Counted from the stretch's first letter, positions 33,410 through 41,341 are shown. The stretch: 49,375 nt of DNA from Chloroflexota bacterium (GCA_015478675.1 JADMIH010000011.1:1-49375), one strand, 5' to 3'. The notes: generated by a model not told the origin, from the sequence alone. Numbers and translations are program-made.

Positions 33410-33604
33410 GTAACTGTTCAGATATAGGGTGGAGAGAGAGGGAGCTAGCCTTAGCCCCCCCTCCCTTGATGGGAGATATACTCTCCAGCAACAAAGCCTC
33501 CTCTCCCTTGATGGGAGAGGGGCATGGGGTGAGGGTGCGTTGGGGGTGACGGTAGGTGAGCGCTACTCCTTGAAGATTGCTACACCCCAACTCTGAACTC
33601 TTAC
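33410..33604. mobile_element. GTAAC inverted-repeat element, copy E, with perfect target duplication
   Basis: This 195-bp copy has termini GTAACTGTTCAGA and TCTGAACTCTTAC. It is flanked by an exact 8-bp direct repeat CTCTTGTG (33402-33409 and 33605-33612). It has two CCCTCCCTTGATGGGAG-type hairpins. It sits between a consensus promoter and the ATG of the next gene. No -10 is found at the usual offset from either end; TGGACG is at the -35 position on the left. Confidence 0.92.
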
Positions 33605-33655
33605 CTCTTGTGTTGTTGCTCCCGTGTCTGAGGTGCGCCCTTCTGGAGATGTGTG

Positions 33656-34597
33656 ATGCGTGTTACTGTTTATACAAAACCGGGCTGCCTCCTCTGTGAG
33701 GAGGCCCTTGACCTTCTTGACAGACTTACTCCAGAATATAACTTGCAGGTAAAAGAGGTCAATATACTCGACGATATGGCTCTGTATGACGCCTATCACG
33801 AGAAGATACCGGTTATTCAGGCGTGGGATGGCAGGTTCGGCAGGCTTGTGCCCCCTATAACTGAGGCGGAATTGCGCTTGTACCTTGAGATAGCTCGTCG
33901 CATGCCCACCTCCGGCAGAAGCGCTATCGTGCAGGCGGGCCGCGAGCCTCTGCTCGACCGCGTAGCAAGTTACATTGGCCGCCACTGGCTTCTCCTTAGC
34001 TCCATCGCCCTTGCCTTGTTCGTGGGGCTGGCATGGGCCACAAGCATTTTCGCGGCGCTTGGCTGGTGGGCTGTGGCCGACCCACTATATACCGCCTACG
34101 CGCTCACCTGCCACCAGCTGCCGGAACGTTCTGGAAGTCTTTTCGGTTATCAGGTGGCCTTTTGCTACCGTAATACCGCTATCTACGGCGGCTTGCTCGG
34201 CTTTGGCATACTCTATGGCCTTGCCCGCGACCACGACATAAAGTGGCTCAGGTGGCTGCGTAAGTCGCTCCCGTGGTGGGCTGCTATCCTTTTCGTTGCG
34301 CCTATGGCGGTTGATGGGTTCAGCCATATGTTCGGCTGGCGCGACTTTATAATGGATATGAACACCGACGCGCAGTTCGGGTCCTTCTGGGTCGGCTCGC
34401 AGCTCCTCTCATTCAACTGGTGGATGCGTATATTGACAGGCGCGCTGGCCGCCTTCGGCGTGGTCTGGTTTGCCTACCCGCGCATGGGCAAAGTGGCCGA
34501 GGAGTCTGAGGCTATGAAGCTGATGTACCGCGAAGCGTTGTCCAGCTATAACCCACAGGCGGCAAGCAGACGAGTAACCCCAAAAGTGCCTTCGTAG
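33656..34597 (+). CDS. Glutaredoxin-like / DUF2085 membrane fusion protein
   Basis: This 313-residue protein joins two domains. Residues 1-80 are a thioredoxin-fold glutaredoxin-like domain (DUF836 type) with YTKPGCLLCEEAL containing the CxxC pair and the cis-Pro of EKIPVIQ. Residues 100-295 are a polytopic DUF2085 membrane domain with about five helices, carrying YALTCHQLPERS, FCYRNTAIYGG and APMAVDGFSHMFGWRD. DUF2085 has no established function; its conserved Cys and His residues might be redox partners of the CxxC, which is inference. GTG at 33653 is an alternative start. The leader contains element E. Confidence 0.8.
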   Translation: MRVTVYTKPGCLLCEEALDLLDRLTPEYNLQVKEVNILDDMALYDAYHEKIPVIQAWDGRFGRLVPPITEAELRLYLEIARRMPTSGRSAIVQAGREPLLDRVASYIGRHWLLLSSIALALFVGLAWATSIFAALGWWAVADPLYTAYALTCHQLPERSGSLFGYQVAFCYRNTAIYGGLLGFGILYGLARDHDIKWLRWLRKSLPWWAAILFVAPMAVDGFSHMFGWRDFIMDMNTDAQFGSFWVGSQLLSFNWWMRILTGALAAFGVVWFAYPRMGKVAEESEAMKLMYREALSSYNPQAASRRVTPKVPS

Positions 34598-34622
34598 GAT
34601 TACTCCAAGATTGCTCCGCGAC

Positions 34623-34686
34623 CAGGTGATTACCCACATCTTACCGGTTCACATTAGCCATCCCTCAAGATGTGGGTAATCACCTG
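34623..34686. repeat. Perfect 20-bp inverted repeat between convergent genes
   Basis: The arms are 34623-34642 and 34667-34686, perfectly complementary, with a 24-base loop. The arm core is GATTACCCACATC. It lies between the stops of the fusion gene and the S-component gene, so it could act as a bidirectional terminator, although no T-run is present. The left flank (ACTCCAAGATTGCTCC) resembles the inner arm of the GTAAC elements. Confidence 0.7.
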
Positions 34687-34704
34687 TAAACACCCTCTTA
34701 CAGA

Positions 34705-35577
34705 TTAAGCACTACGCGTCCCCAGCTTGAAGAAGAACCTCTGCTTGTAGCGTCTTAGCAGCCTCAGCACAGGAGGTCCCAGGAAGAGGATCAGCAGGAC
34801 ATTGCCCACGCTCTTCCAGAAGTCCCATGCCAGGGAGGTGGCAAGATAAAAAGCGATGTAGCGCTGCGCAGCGTCCGCCAGACCTGCGCCGGGCTGCCAC
34901 ACCTGACCGCCAGGATAACCCTGAGCGTAAGCCAGGTAGGGCCAGAACCACAGGTTCATAACAGCCCCGAAGAGTATAGCCACTACACCACCCCACGCCG
35001 CCAGCAGCCATCTCTCTGCCTTGCCGCGCCAGAGGGTTGACATAGCTCTCCCCGGTAAGGCTGCTGAAGCCAGACCCACCCAGCCGCAAGCTAGCATCTG
35101 AAAAGGCAGCCAGGGCCCTACTCCCCCCGTGAATAGGGCCGAAACCAGCACAGAAAGGGACCCAAGTAGAAAGCCGAACAGCCCGCCAAAGATATAGCCA
35201 CACAAAATAGGCAGTATCAAAAAAGCCGAGAAGCCGCCAGGCCCCTGCAAGGGCCTCAGCAGCGAGTTGGTAGCTATCATCACCCCCAGGAGAGCCACCG
35301 TTTTGCTGTCTATGGTGCGCGTCTCCAGGTCGGCAATGATAGCTGTCAGGCAGAGACCCATCACCAGCAGGAAGATAAGGGGCGCATCGGCGGCGTGCGA
35401 GGCGTTTTCGCCGCCGGGTGGCGGAGGCACAAAGAAGGGGTATAAAAAAGCCCACACCCCCAGCATCGTGGTGAGCGCCAGTATCGCGCTGCTGAAGGCA
35501 GGCTGTAACCGACGGCTTCTGAACCGCAACTTCGCCCCCAGGATCAGCTTACTATTTGGCTTTTGCAGAAGTTGCAT
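34705..35577 (-). CDS. ECF transporter S component, probably cobalamin
   Basis: This 290-residue membrane protein has about six helices, starting after a basic N-terminus of about 30 residues. The central stretch GPGGFSAFLILPILCGYIFG then GFLLGSLSVLVSALFTGGVG resembles substrate-binding S components of energy-coupling factor transporters. The C-terminus (WDFWKSVGNVLLILFLGPPVLRLLRRY) is also typical. It is the last gene of the riboswitch operon, 79 bp after the ATPase gene. Cobalamin as the substrate is inferred from the riboswitch and the transcobalamin-like partner genes, not from the sequence itself. Confidence 0.8.
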   Translation of the reverse strand: MQLLQKPNSKLILGAKLRFRSRRLQPAFSSAILALTTMLGVWAFLYPFFVPPPPGGENASHAADAPLIFLLVMGLCLTAIIADLETRTIDSKTVALLGVMIATNSLLRPLQGPGGFSAFLILPILCGYIFGGLFGFLLGSLSVLVSALFTGGVGPWLPFQMLACGWVGLASAALPGRAMSTLWRGKAERWLLAAWGGVVAILFGAVMNLWFWPYLAYAQGYPGGQVWQPGAGLADAAQRYIAFYLATSLAWDFWKSVGNVLLILFLGPPVLRLLRRYKQRFFFKLGTRSA

Positions 35578-35656
35578 AGTTGTTAGCTTCTACACAGAGC
35601 GTGTATAATGGGCCACCGGGTAAGAGAGGTTAGCAAGCGCTCTGAAATCGTTATGC

Positions 35657-37291
35657 TCAGCGATTAATAGCCCGCTCCACATCCTCCACAGTGATCAAGG
35701 CAGGATTGCGGAATAACTTGCTTATCTGCGAAGAGAAGATAAGGGAGTCCGACATCACATCGCGTGCGGGTCCGTCTGCTATAACTTCACCGTCGCCCAG
35801 CAAGACCACGCGGTCAGCCAGCTGCGCCGCCAATTCGACATCATGCGTAGCCAGGAGCACCAGCTTGCCTTCAGCGCCCAGTGCGCGCAGGCTGGCTACG
35901 AGGGCTTCCTTCTGAAGATAGTCGAGGCCCCGCGTCGGCTCATCGAGCAGAACCGCCCGCGAATTGCCAGCAAGCACAGCGGCAAGGGCTACACGCTGCC
36001 GCTCCCCGACGCTGAGGTCACGCGGGTCTGCCGCTCGGTATTTCAGGAGGCCGAGGCTTGCCAGCAGCTCCGCCCCGTCAGGAGCCAGGCCGTGTGCCCG
36101 CCTGGTGAAATCTATCTCGCCCTGCACACTGTCGGCGAAAAGAAGCAGATCGGGTTGTTGCGGCACGTAACCCACAAGCCGCGCTATCTCATCGAGCGAT
36201 GCCCATTTAGTTATAGCCCCAAGAGTATTTATTTGTCCTCTGCCCGGCTTGAGGAGGCCGAGCATCAGCTTGAGCATGCTCGTCTTGCCTGCGCCGTTAC
36301 GCCCCATCAGCGCGGTGATCTCCCCTGCCCTGATCTCAAGATTGAGGCCGTGCAACACCTCTCTGCCGCCATAGCCGAACCAGACATCTCGCAGGCTTAT
36401 CGTTCTTTGCGGGCTAACCTTGCTCTCTGCTTCCAGCCCCTTGTTTCCCTCAACCGCCCCAGGGCCCACGTCAAAAGCAGATAGCTCCACAAATCTCCTT
36501 GCCTCCTTTATCGTGAGGGGCAGCGGCTTCCAACCCAGAAGCTTACCCACTTGCGCTAGCGGCGGAGCAAGAGGTACTTTAGAGAGCACTTCGGCTGGCG
36601 CTCCAACGATGGGTGGTGCGTCTTGCGCCATGTAAAGCATGCGGTCGGCGTGCTGTACCACCCGCTCCAGCCTGTGCTCCGAGAGGATGATCGTGAGGCC
36701 CAGGTCTTTATTCAGCTTGACGAGCGCGTCCAACACATCCTCCGCCGACTGCGGGTCCAGCTGGGATGTAGGCTCGTCGAGAATCACTATTTTGGGTTGC
36801 AACACCAGCGCCGCCGCGATAGCCACTCGTTGCCGCTCCCCGCCTGAAAGGGTGCTTGCTCGCCTGTTCCGCAGCCCTTCTATGCTCAGGGCGTGCAGCG
36901 CTTCTTCCACTCTCTTTCGCATTGTAGGGAGCGGAACGCCCGCATTCTCCAGCGCGAAAGCTATCTCGTCTTCCACTATATCCGCAGCAAACTGCGCCTC
37001 CGGGTCCTGGAAGACCAGACCGACCGTGTCGCTCATCTCGCCGGGACCTTCAGCTACAGGATCGCGCCCATCAACGGTTATAGCACCCGATAGCTCGCCA
37101 CCGTAGAAGTGCGGCACCAGGCCGTTGAAAAGACGCAGGAGAGTAGATTTGCCTGCTCCTGATATGCCTGTGACGAGCAGAAACTCCCCATCTTCCACAT
37201 CGAGGGTGAAGTCTCGCAAGGCAGGGTGCTCCGTACCCGGGTAGCGGTAGGTTACATCTCTGATTGACGCTACTATGCGTGACGCTTTCAC
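35657..37291 (-). CDS. ECF transporter fused double ATPase (EcfA-EcfA')
   Basis: This 544-residue cytoplasmic protein has two ABC domains in tandem. The first (about 1-240) has Walker A GISGAGKST, signature LSGGERQRV and Walker B VILDEPTSQLD. The second (about 295-535) has GRNGAGKTS, LSVGERQRV and VLLDEPTRGLD. It powers the S component through EcfT. The start is GTG at 37291, overlapping the TGA of the ecfT gene by four bases. A single-chain A-A' is common in Chloroflexota, whereas many Firmicutes have separate genes. Confidence 0.92.
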   Translation of the reverse strand: MKASRIVASIRDVTYRYPGTEHPALRDFTLDVEDGEFLLVTGISGAGKSTLLRLFNGLVPHFYGGELSGAITVDGRDPVAEGPGEMSDTVGLVFQDPEAQFAADIVEDEIAFALENAGVPLPTMRKRVEEALHALSIEGLRNRRASTLSGGERQRVAIAAALVLQPKIVILDEPTSQLDPQSAEDVLDALVKLNKDLGLTIILSEHRLERVVQHADRMLYMAQDAPPIVGAPAEVLSKVPLAPPLAQVGKLLGWKPLPLTIKEARRFVELSAFDVGPGAVEGNKGLEAESKVSPQRTISLRDVWFGYGGREVLHGLNLEIRAGEITALMGRNGAGKTSMLKLMLGLLKPGRGQINTLGAITKWASLDEIARLVGYVPQQPDLLLFADSVQGEIDFTRRAHGLAPDGAELLASLGLLKYRAADPRDLSVGERQRVALAAVLAGNSRAVLLDEPTRGLDYLQKEALVASLRALGAEGKLVLLATHDVELAAQLADRVVLLGDGEVIADGPARDVMSDSLIFSSQISKLFRNPALITVEDVERAINR

Positions 37292-38445
37292 CTTGTGTAT
37301 CCTTCCACTTCTTTAGCGGCTTCGGATTTCTTCTGTCGGTTTTGACCCGGCCAGCCCATTCGTATAAACGGCGGAGCGGCGATAGCCAACAGTGCGATCC
37401 CCAGCAGAGGGTTGAAAGGCGGCATGTATATTCGTAGCCGGGCCAGTGGGTCGTAGAGCAAGGTAGCAGGCGCTATAAGCTTGTAGGTTATCAATATAGC
37501 CATGATGCCGAGCGACACAAGAGAAAGAACCGTATCGCGTTCCCGCCAGACGCCGCGCCTGTAGCGGCTGCGCTTACTCTCCCTCCCCACTACCCACATC
37601 GTCAACACAATAGACAAAATGCCCGCCGTGATGCAAAGCCAGGCGGCCCAGGGAGCGCTGGGTAAGAGGGCGAAAAGCGCGCCTCCCGTGAGCGCCAGCC
37701 CAAGGCCAAGCGCCAATCCCGCCTGTACAGCTACAGGCGCTATACGGTGTGAATCCATAGACCGCCTGCTGAAGCCTCGTGCCTCCATCGCCTCAGCCAG
37801 GTTCATGGAGCGCTCCATGCCACCCGACAGGAGAGGCACGATCAACGGTATGAGGTCGCTGATGCGCCGTACTCTGTGCCCGCGCAACGCCTGAGCCTCG
37901 CGTATCTCGGCGAAACGGACAACGGTTTGCGGCACAAAGGTGATAGCGATAGACGTTATGAGGCCCGCCTGATGCAGCGCGGCGGGCGTGGAACGCAGCA
38001 AGGCGTAGTAGTCCGCCCATGTGCTGAACGCCGCGAAAACCGCAAGCACCGCCATGATCGAGAGAGCATCAATAGCGGCGAAGCTCAGCCCTTCAAGGGT
38101 GACAGGCCCTCCGATTACAGGTATTTGCTCAGGGAGTGTAAATAGTGCCGTTTGGCCGATGTGAATGCTCAACCCTTTAAAGAGCGTTACCACGAGCAAC
38201 AGCAACAGCACTGCCCGCATGAAAAGGCCGAAGCCCCGGCGCGTGGGGTCTTCGTTCGACACTGTACCGCCGGGGGCACCCCTCTGACCGGCTGAGCTAT
38301 TGAACCCGCTCTTTACCAGCAAGCCCGCGACGGTGACGAGGAGGAGGTAAAAAGGGTTACGAGTGAGCAGCGCACCAAGCATGGCTGAGATAAGCCACAG
38401 GAGCCACGACCCGACGTTGAACTCTGCCGCGCCCTTATTCCACAT
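37288..38445 (-). CDS. ecfT: ECF transporter transmembrane component EcfT
   Basis: This 385-residue membrane protein has six to eight helices. The coupling motifs that contact the ATPases are both seen: AQALRGHRV and, 30 residues later, AMEARGFSRR. A longer frame opens at 38520, but the ATG at 38445 is preceded by GGAGAGGG about 8 bases upstream and overlaps the end of the DUF4430 gene by 11 bases, so I use it. Its last codons overlap the ATPase start (GTGA). Together with its neighbours it forms the energising module. Confidence 0.9.
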   Translation of the reverse strand: MWNKGAAEFNVGSWLLWLISAMLGALLTRNPFYLLLVTVAGLLVKSGFNSSAGQRGAPGGTVSNEDPTRRGFGLFMRAVLLLLLVVTLFKGLSIHIGQTALFTLPEQIPVIGGPVTLEGLSFAAIDALSIMAVLAVFAAFSTWADYYALLRSTPAALHQAGLITSIAITFVPQTVVRFAEIREAQALRGHRVRRISDLIPLIVPLLSGGMERSMNLAEAMEARGFSRRSMDSHRIAPVAVQAGLALGLGLALTGGALFALLPSAPWAAWLCITAGILSIVLTMWVVGRESKRSRYRRGVWRERDTVLSLVSLGIMAILITYKLIAPATLLYDPLARLRIYMPPFNPLLGIALLAIAAPPFIRMGWPGQNRQKKSEAAKEVEGYTR

Positions 38446-39385
38446 GGCTGTTACCCTCTCCGCCCCCGCGTGATCTGCGGCGGACGGCGAATATCGCCAG
38501 CCCTGCCAGCAGGGACGCACCTATCACTACCGCTACTGTACCTGCCTGCGCCTCCGGGTTGAGCTTAGCATCGTGCGCCGCCGTGGGTAACACTGTTGGT
38601 ACATATATGGGGGTAGATGTCTCAGTCGCCTCTGGGGGCGGTGTGCCCGTAGGTGAAATGATGGCTGTAGGGGTGTTTGTAGGGGCCGAGAGTGAGGTTG
38701 GTGTGGGTAGTTGCGGCGTGCTGATGGGCTGCGCAGATATAACTGTAGACGTAACTGTGATTGTGGCTGTGGGGCGAGCTTTGCGAGTGGCGGTGGCGGT
38801 AGGCAGCGCTGTCGTTGCTGTGGGCCTGGGTAGAACTCGGGTGGGGGTGGGAGCTTGTCGCGTTCTGGTGGCCTGTGGCTGAAGCGCAGCGCTGCCGCAT
38901 ATCTCTGCAAGGTTGGGCAAGGCTGCGGGCGGCTTGCCGCTACTCCAAGCCCAGCCTTCGATGTCGCCGTTGCGTACCTTGTAACTTCCCACTCCCACGC
39001 TCGATATTTGCCATTTGCCATTTTTCAAGTGGCTGTAGCTCCAGTATACCCCGCCTGGCCCGTACGACCGACAGGCACATGGCTCGTTCGGGTAATCGCA
39101 GCCGTTCGCGCCGATCTTGCAGATTTCCGCGCCCAACCCTCCATAGCTCTCCACCTGCACATTCAGGTCTGTCTTCAGTAGAAGGTCCAGGCCCGTGATG
39201 CTTTCCCCTGAGAAGGGTATGCAATAGCTCTTTATGCTGCCGTCCGCGAACTGTATTACCAGTCCTGCCTGGTTCTCCCCTTGCGCTCTCGCCAGGTAGT
39301 TGGTTTCACCGCCCGCCGCGCCAAGCGCAAGAAGCGTAGCCAGGATCAGTACGAGGTATATTGTTTGTCTCTTTCGCGTTAGCAT
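38435..39385 (-). CDS. Secreted DUF4430 (transcobalamin C-terminal-like) membrane-anchored protein
   Basis: This 316-residue protein (329 from a GTG at 39424) has a signal peptide (MLTRKRQTIYLVL...). A DUF4430 domain follows (about residues 40-160), with LDLLLKTDLNVQVES, several cysteines (YCIPF, CKIG, CDYP, CACRS) and VYWSYSHLKNGKW...GVGSYKVRNGDIEGWAW. A Pro/Thr-rich stalk of about 110 residues and a C-terminal transmembrane helix with an Arg-rich tail come next. The YW...G.w...G.g.Y.v.nGD pattern is shared with the beta domain of animal transcobalamin and intrinsic factor, which contacts the lower ligand side of cobalamin. It probably displays a B12-binding module on the outer face. Confidence 0.85.
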   Translation of the reverse strand: MLTRKRQTIYLVLILATLLALGAAGGETNYLARAQGENQAGLVIQFADGSIKSYCIPFSGESITGLDLLLKTDLNVQVESYGGLGAEICKIGANGCDYPNEPCACRSYGPGGVYWSYSHLKNGKWQISSVGVGSYKVRNGDIEGWAWSSGKPPAALPNLAEICGSAALQPQATRTRQAPTPTRVLPRPTATTALPTATATRKARPTATITVTSTVISAQPISTPQLPTPTSLSAPTNTPTAIISPTGTPPPEATETSTPIYVPTVLPTAAHDAKLNPEAQAGTVAVVIGASLLAGLAIFAVRRRSRGGGEGNSHVE

Positions 39386-39435
39386 GAGTGTAGTTGGCGC
39401 GGCATGGCAGATAGCGTGTCGCACCTCGGTTGTTT

Positions 39436-40539
39436 TTACCGGGCTACCGCCTTGCGCCGTGCAATCACACCCGCCACCAGGATCAGGGAGGCGATTGCTA
39501 TCAGGGCGGAAAGTGGGTTTTGCGTGCTGTTGCCGGTGCTCGGCATCCCTGGGCCGGTTGTGCCGCCCTCGACAGTGGTGGTACCCACTACAGGAAACAC
39601 CAGTGTTGCGCCCAACAGAGCGGAGACTGCCTGGTATGTCGCCCCCGCGTTATCATCTGCCTGTGCCTGCTGGTAGCGGAAAGCGCCGCTCGCGTTTTGC
39701 AGTGAAAGGAGGAATTGCGCAGGCTTTGTAGTGTCTTTGCCGAGGGCCTTCAGCGCCTGCATCACGTAGGCTGTAGAGTTTGCATCACTGTCGCTGCCGT
39801 TCTCGCCGCCTTTCTGGTAAGGGTATCCGCCGTCAGAGTTCTGCTGCGACTCCAGATAGGCGACCGCTCTGGAGATAACATTGGGGCTTTGTTTGTCCGC
39901 CCCGACAGCGACAAGCGCCTGTATCGCTACCGCCGTAGTGTTGGTGTCGGCTGCGCCTGCTTTGGTGTCGCCCGCGAACGACCACCCGCCGTCGGCTGCT
40001 TGTACGCTCTCCAGGTACTGCGCTGCCTTTGGTCCTGGGCCTCCGAACTTTGCGAGGCCCAGCATGGCGAAGGCATGGCCGATGGTGTCTTTGCCGTAGT
40101 GCCCCGTGTTGGTGTCATAAGTGGCGTTTATGGCGGTAATCAGGTTCTTTGGCCCGCCCAACGGGGGAAGGTTCGCGCCGAACGGCCTGCCTGTGTCGCT
40201 CAGTGCCGAGACTGCCAAAAGCAGTTTGCCCGCGCCGCCCGGGCTCTTAGCCAGCTCGCCAGCCTTACTCTCCAGGAAGCTAACGGGCGTATTGCCATTC
40301 TGCGAGTAAGCCGCGGGGTCCTCTCCCGCTGCTATGATTGCCAACAGCGCGTCTACTGTCGAGCCTGCGCCAAAGCCAGCGAACGAGCCATCAGGCTGTT
40401 GCTGCGTCTTCATCCATGTGAGCGCCTTCACAGTGTCATTTGTGCCCTGTGCCGACGCCGCACCCGCAGTTGCTAACAAGTAAAGCGCAGCCAGCAAGAC
40501 AGCACCCGCTTTCGCGATGCGTGATGATCTGAGATACAT
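39436..40539 (-). CDS. Secreted alpha/alpha-barrel protein, transcobalamin alpha-domain-like (prenyltransferase/squalene-cyclase repeats)
   Basis: This 367-residue protein has a signal peptide (about 1-29). An alpha/alpha barrel follows with QW-like repeats (QQQPDGSFAGF near 47, QAADGGWSF near 190, QQNSDGGYPY near 240, QNASGAFRY near 290). The C-terminus has MPSTGN, a transmembrane helix and a short basic tail, like a sortase-type or simple membrane anchor. It lacks the cyclase acid motif. The alpha domain of intrinsic factor and transcobalamin has this barrel fold, and the next gene encodes the beta-domain-like protein. AAGGAGAG lies before the ATG. It is the first gene after the cobalamin riboswitch. 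Confidence 0.85.
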   Translation of the reverse strand: MYLRSSRIAKAGAVLLAALYLLATAGAASAQGTNDTVKALTWMKTQQQPDGSFAGFGAGSTVDALLAIIAAGEDPAAYSQNGNTPVSFLESKAGELAKSPGGAGKLLLAVSALSDTGRPFGANLPPLGGPKNLITAINATYDTNTGHYGKDTIGHAFAMLGLAKFGGPGPKAAQYLESVQAADGGWSFAGDTKAGAADTNTTAVAIQALVAVGADKQSPNVISRAVAYLESQQNSDGGYPYQKGGENGSDSDANSTAYVMQALKALGKDTTKPAQFLLSLQNASGAFRYQQAQADDNAGATYQAVSALLGATLVFPVVGTTTVEGGTTGPGMPSTGNSTQNPLSALIAIASLILVAGVIARRKAVAR

Positions 40540-40607
40540 TTCTCTCTCCTTCAGATAAGCGCCGGTGGTCAGTGTCGGTAGTAACCCCGTAACTGATCAC
40601 TGACAAG

Positions 40608-40634
40608 CAAAAACCCTTGTGCTACGACAAGGGT
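40608..40634 (-). terminator. Intrinsic terminator of the B12 leader
   Basis: On the minus strand, an 8-bp stem (ACCCTTGT with ACAAGGGT, 40634-40613) with a 6-base loop is followed by TTTTT (40613-40609). It lies between the riboswitch aptamer and the first gene, so it is the probable expression platform. A hairpin at 40652-40668 (GCGGG/CCCGC) may be a competing structure. Confidence 0.75.
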
Positions 40635-40764
40635 CAGGTGAAACAGGTGTGGCGGGATAATCGCCCGCTACTCTTTACGACAGCTTGACCGCTATGGTGG
40701 TAGCGGCATGAGGTACGCCTCGGCCATCGCTCCTACCCCCTTTCTCGCGAAGGTGCATGGAGTC

Positions 40765-40890
40765 TCACAGAGGTGGGTATCCTGGCTCTCACGCCTCGTA
40801 AGGCTGTGATTACAGTTGCGGGACAGCGCCGGACTTTCACCGGCTTCCCCCATTGGTCCCCTCGCTTCCGTGCTTCGGGTGACCTCTGTG
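40765..40890 (-). ncRNA. Cobalamin riboswitch
   Basis: On the minus strand, the closing stem P1 is CACAGAGGT (40890-40882) with ACCTCTGTG (40773-40765). Between lie the conserved core blocks GGGGGAAGCCGGTGAAAGTC (ends near 40832), GCTGTCCCGCAACTGTA (40827-40811) and the B12 box AGCCAGGATACC (40787-40776). These are characteristic of adenosylcobalamin riboswitches. Ligand binding would favour the terminator at 40608-40634 and reduce expression of the uptake operon when B12 is plentiful. Confidence 0.95.
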
Positions 40891-40918
40891 TTATGCGATA
40901 TTCAATTGTAACAAGGAG

Positions 40919-40948
40919 ATTATATCACCCTCTTCGGAGGGGTGTCAA
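40919..40948 (-). promoter_or_regulatory. Consensus promoter of the B12 operon
   Basis: On the minus strand, TTGACA (40948-40943) and TATAAT (40924-40919) are separated by 18 bp, all 12 bases consensus. The start site would be near 40912, about 20 bases before the riboswitch P1 stem. The spacer contains CCCTC-CGAA-GAGGG, an inverted repeat that might bind a regulator. Confidence 0.8.
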
Positions 40949-40964
40949 GAAGTGTGGCTATAGG

Positions 40965-41194
40965 TAACAGGGCGATTGCATCTAAATTGGTTTTGGGCCG
41001 AGCAGTCAGGTTCTAAGGGCTGCACGCTCTCCAAGAGATGTCTTAAGGCCGAAAAGCCAGTCTCAAGATGCCCCAGGATACCGCTGCAACGGGCCCGAGA
41101 GCCAATATCAGAGCCTACTGTGGGTGTACTGTTTGCTGTGGGTAAGGTAGTTTGGGCCATACCTGGTCGAATCCAATTTAGATGCAATCGCCCT
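40965..41194. mobile_element. Second inverted-repeat element upstream of the B12 promoter
   Basis: This is a roughly 230-bp non-coding element with 23-bp perfect inverted arms (40968-40990 and 41173-41195, starting CAGGGCGATTGC). An 8-mer GCTATAGG occurs at 40957-40964 and again at 41195-41202, like a target duplication, though the left end carries three extra bases (TAA). It has no resemblance to the GTAAC family beyond an initial GTAAC. No transposase ORF fits inside. It starts about 15 bp above the -35 of the B12 promoter. Confidence 0.75.
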
Positions 41195-41257
41195 GCTATA
41201 GGGCGGCCAAACAAAAGCCCGCATCCTGACCTTCAGGTGCGAGCTAATAGATGCAGG

Positions 41258-41341
41258 CGGAGAGAGTGGGATTCGAACCCACGGACCTCATCGGTCATCC
41301 GTTTTCAAGACGGACGCATTCGCCCACTCTGCCATCTCTCC
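41258..41341 (-). tRNA. tRNA-Ser (UGA)
   Basis: The acceptor stem GGAGAGA pairs with TCTCTCC, and the discriminator is G. The anticodon loop TTGAAAA gives anticodon UGA, reading UCA serine codons. A long variable arm of class II type (around GATGACCGATGAGGTC) and the T-loop GGGTTCGAATCCC are present. The CCA tail is not encoded. The 84-base length is normal for serine tRNAs. Confidence 0.93.

Noticed and set aside
33410..33604. A promoter 14 bp from copy E
   Set aside because: TGGACG is present at the expected -35 position on the left, but no -10 follows at 16-19 bp, so E is counted as an exception.
39436..40539. A true squalene/terpene cyclase
   Set aside because: It is secreted, short and lacks the catalytic acid motif; its place behind a B12 riboswitch favours a binding role.
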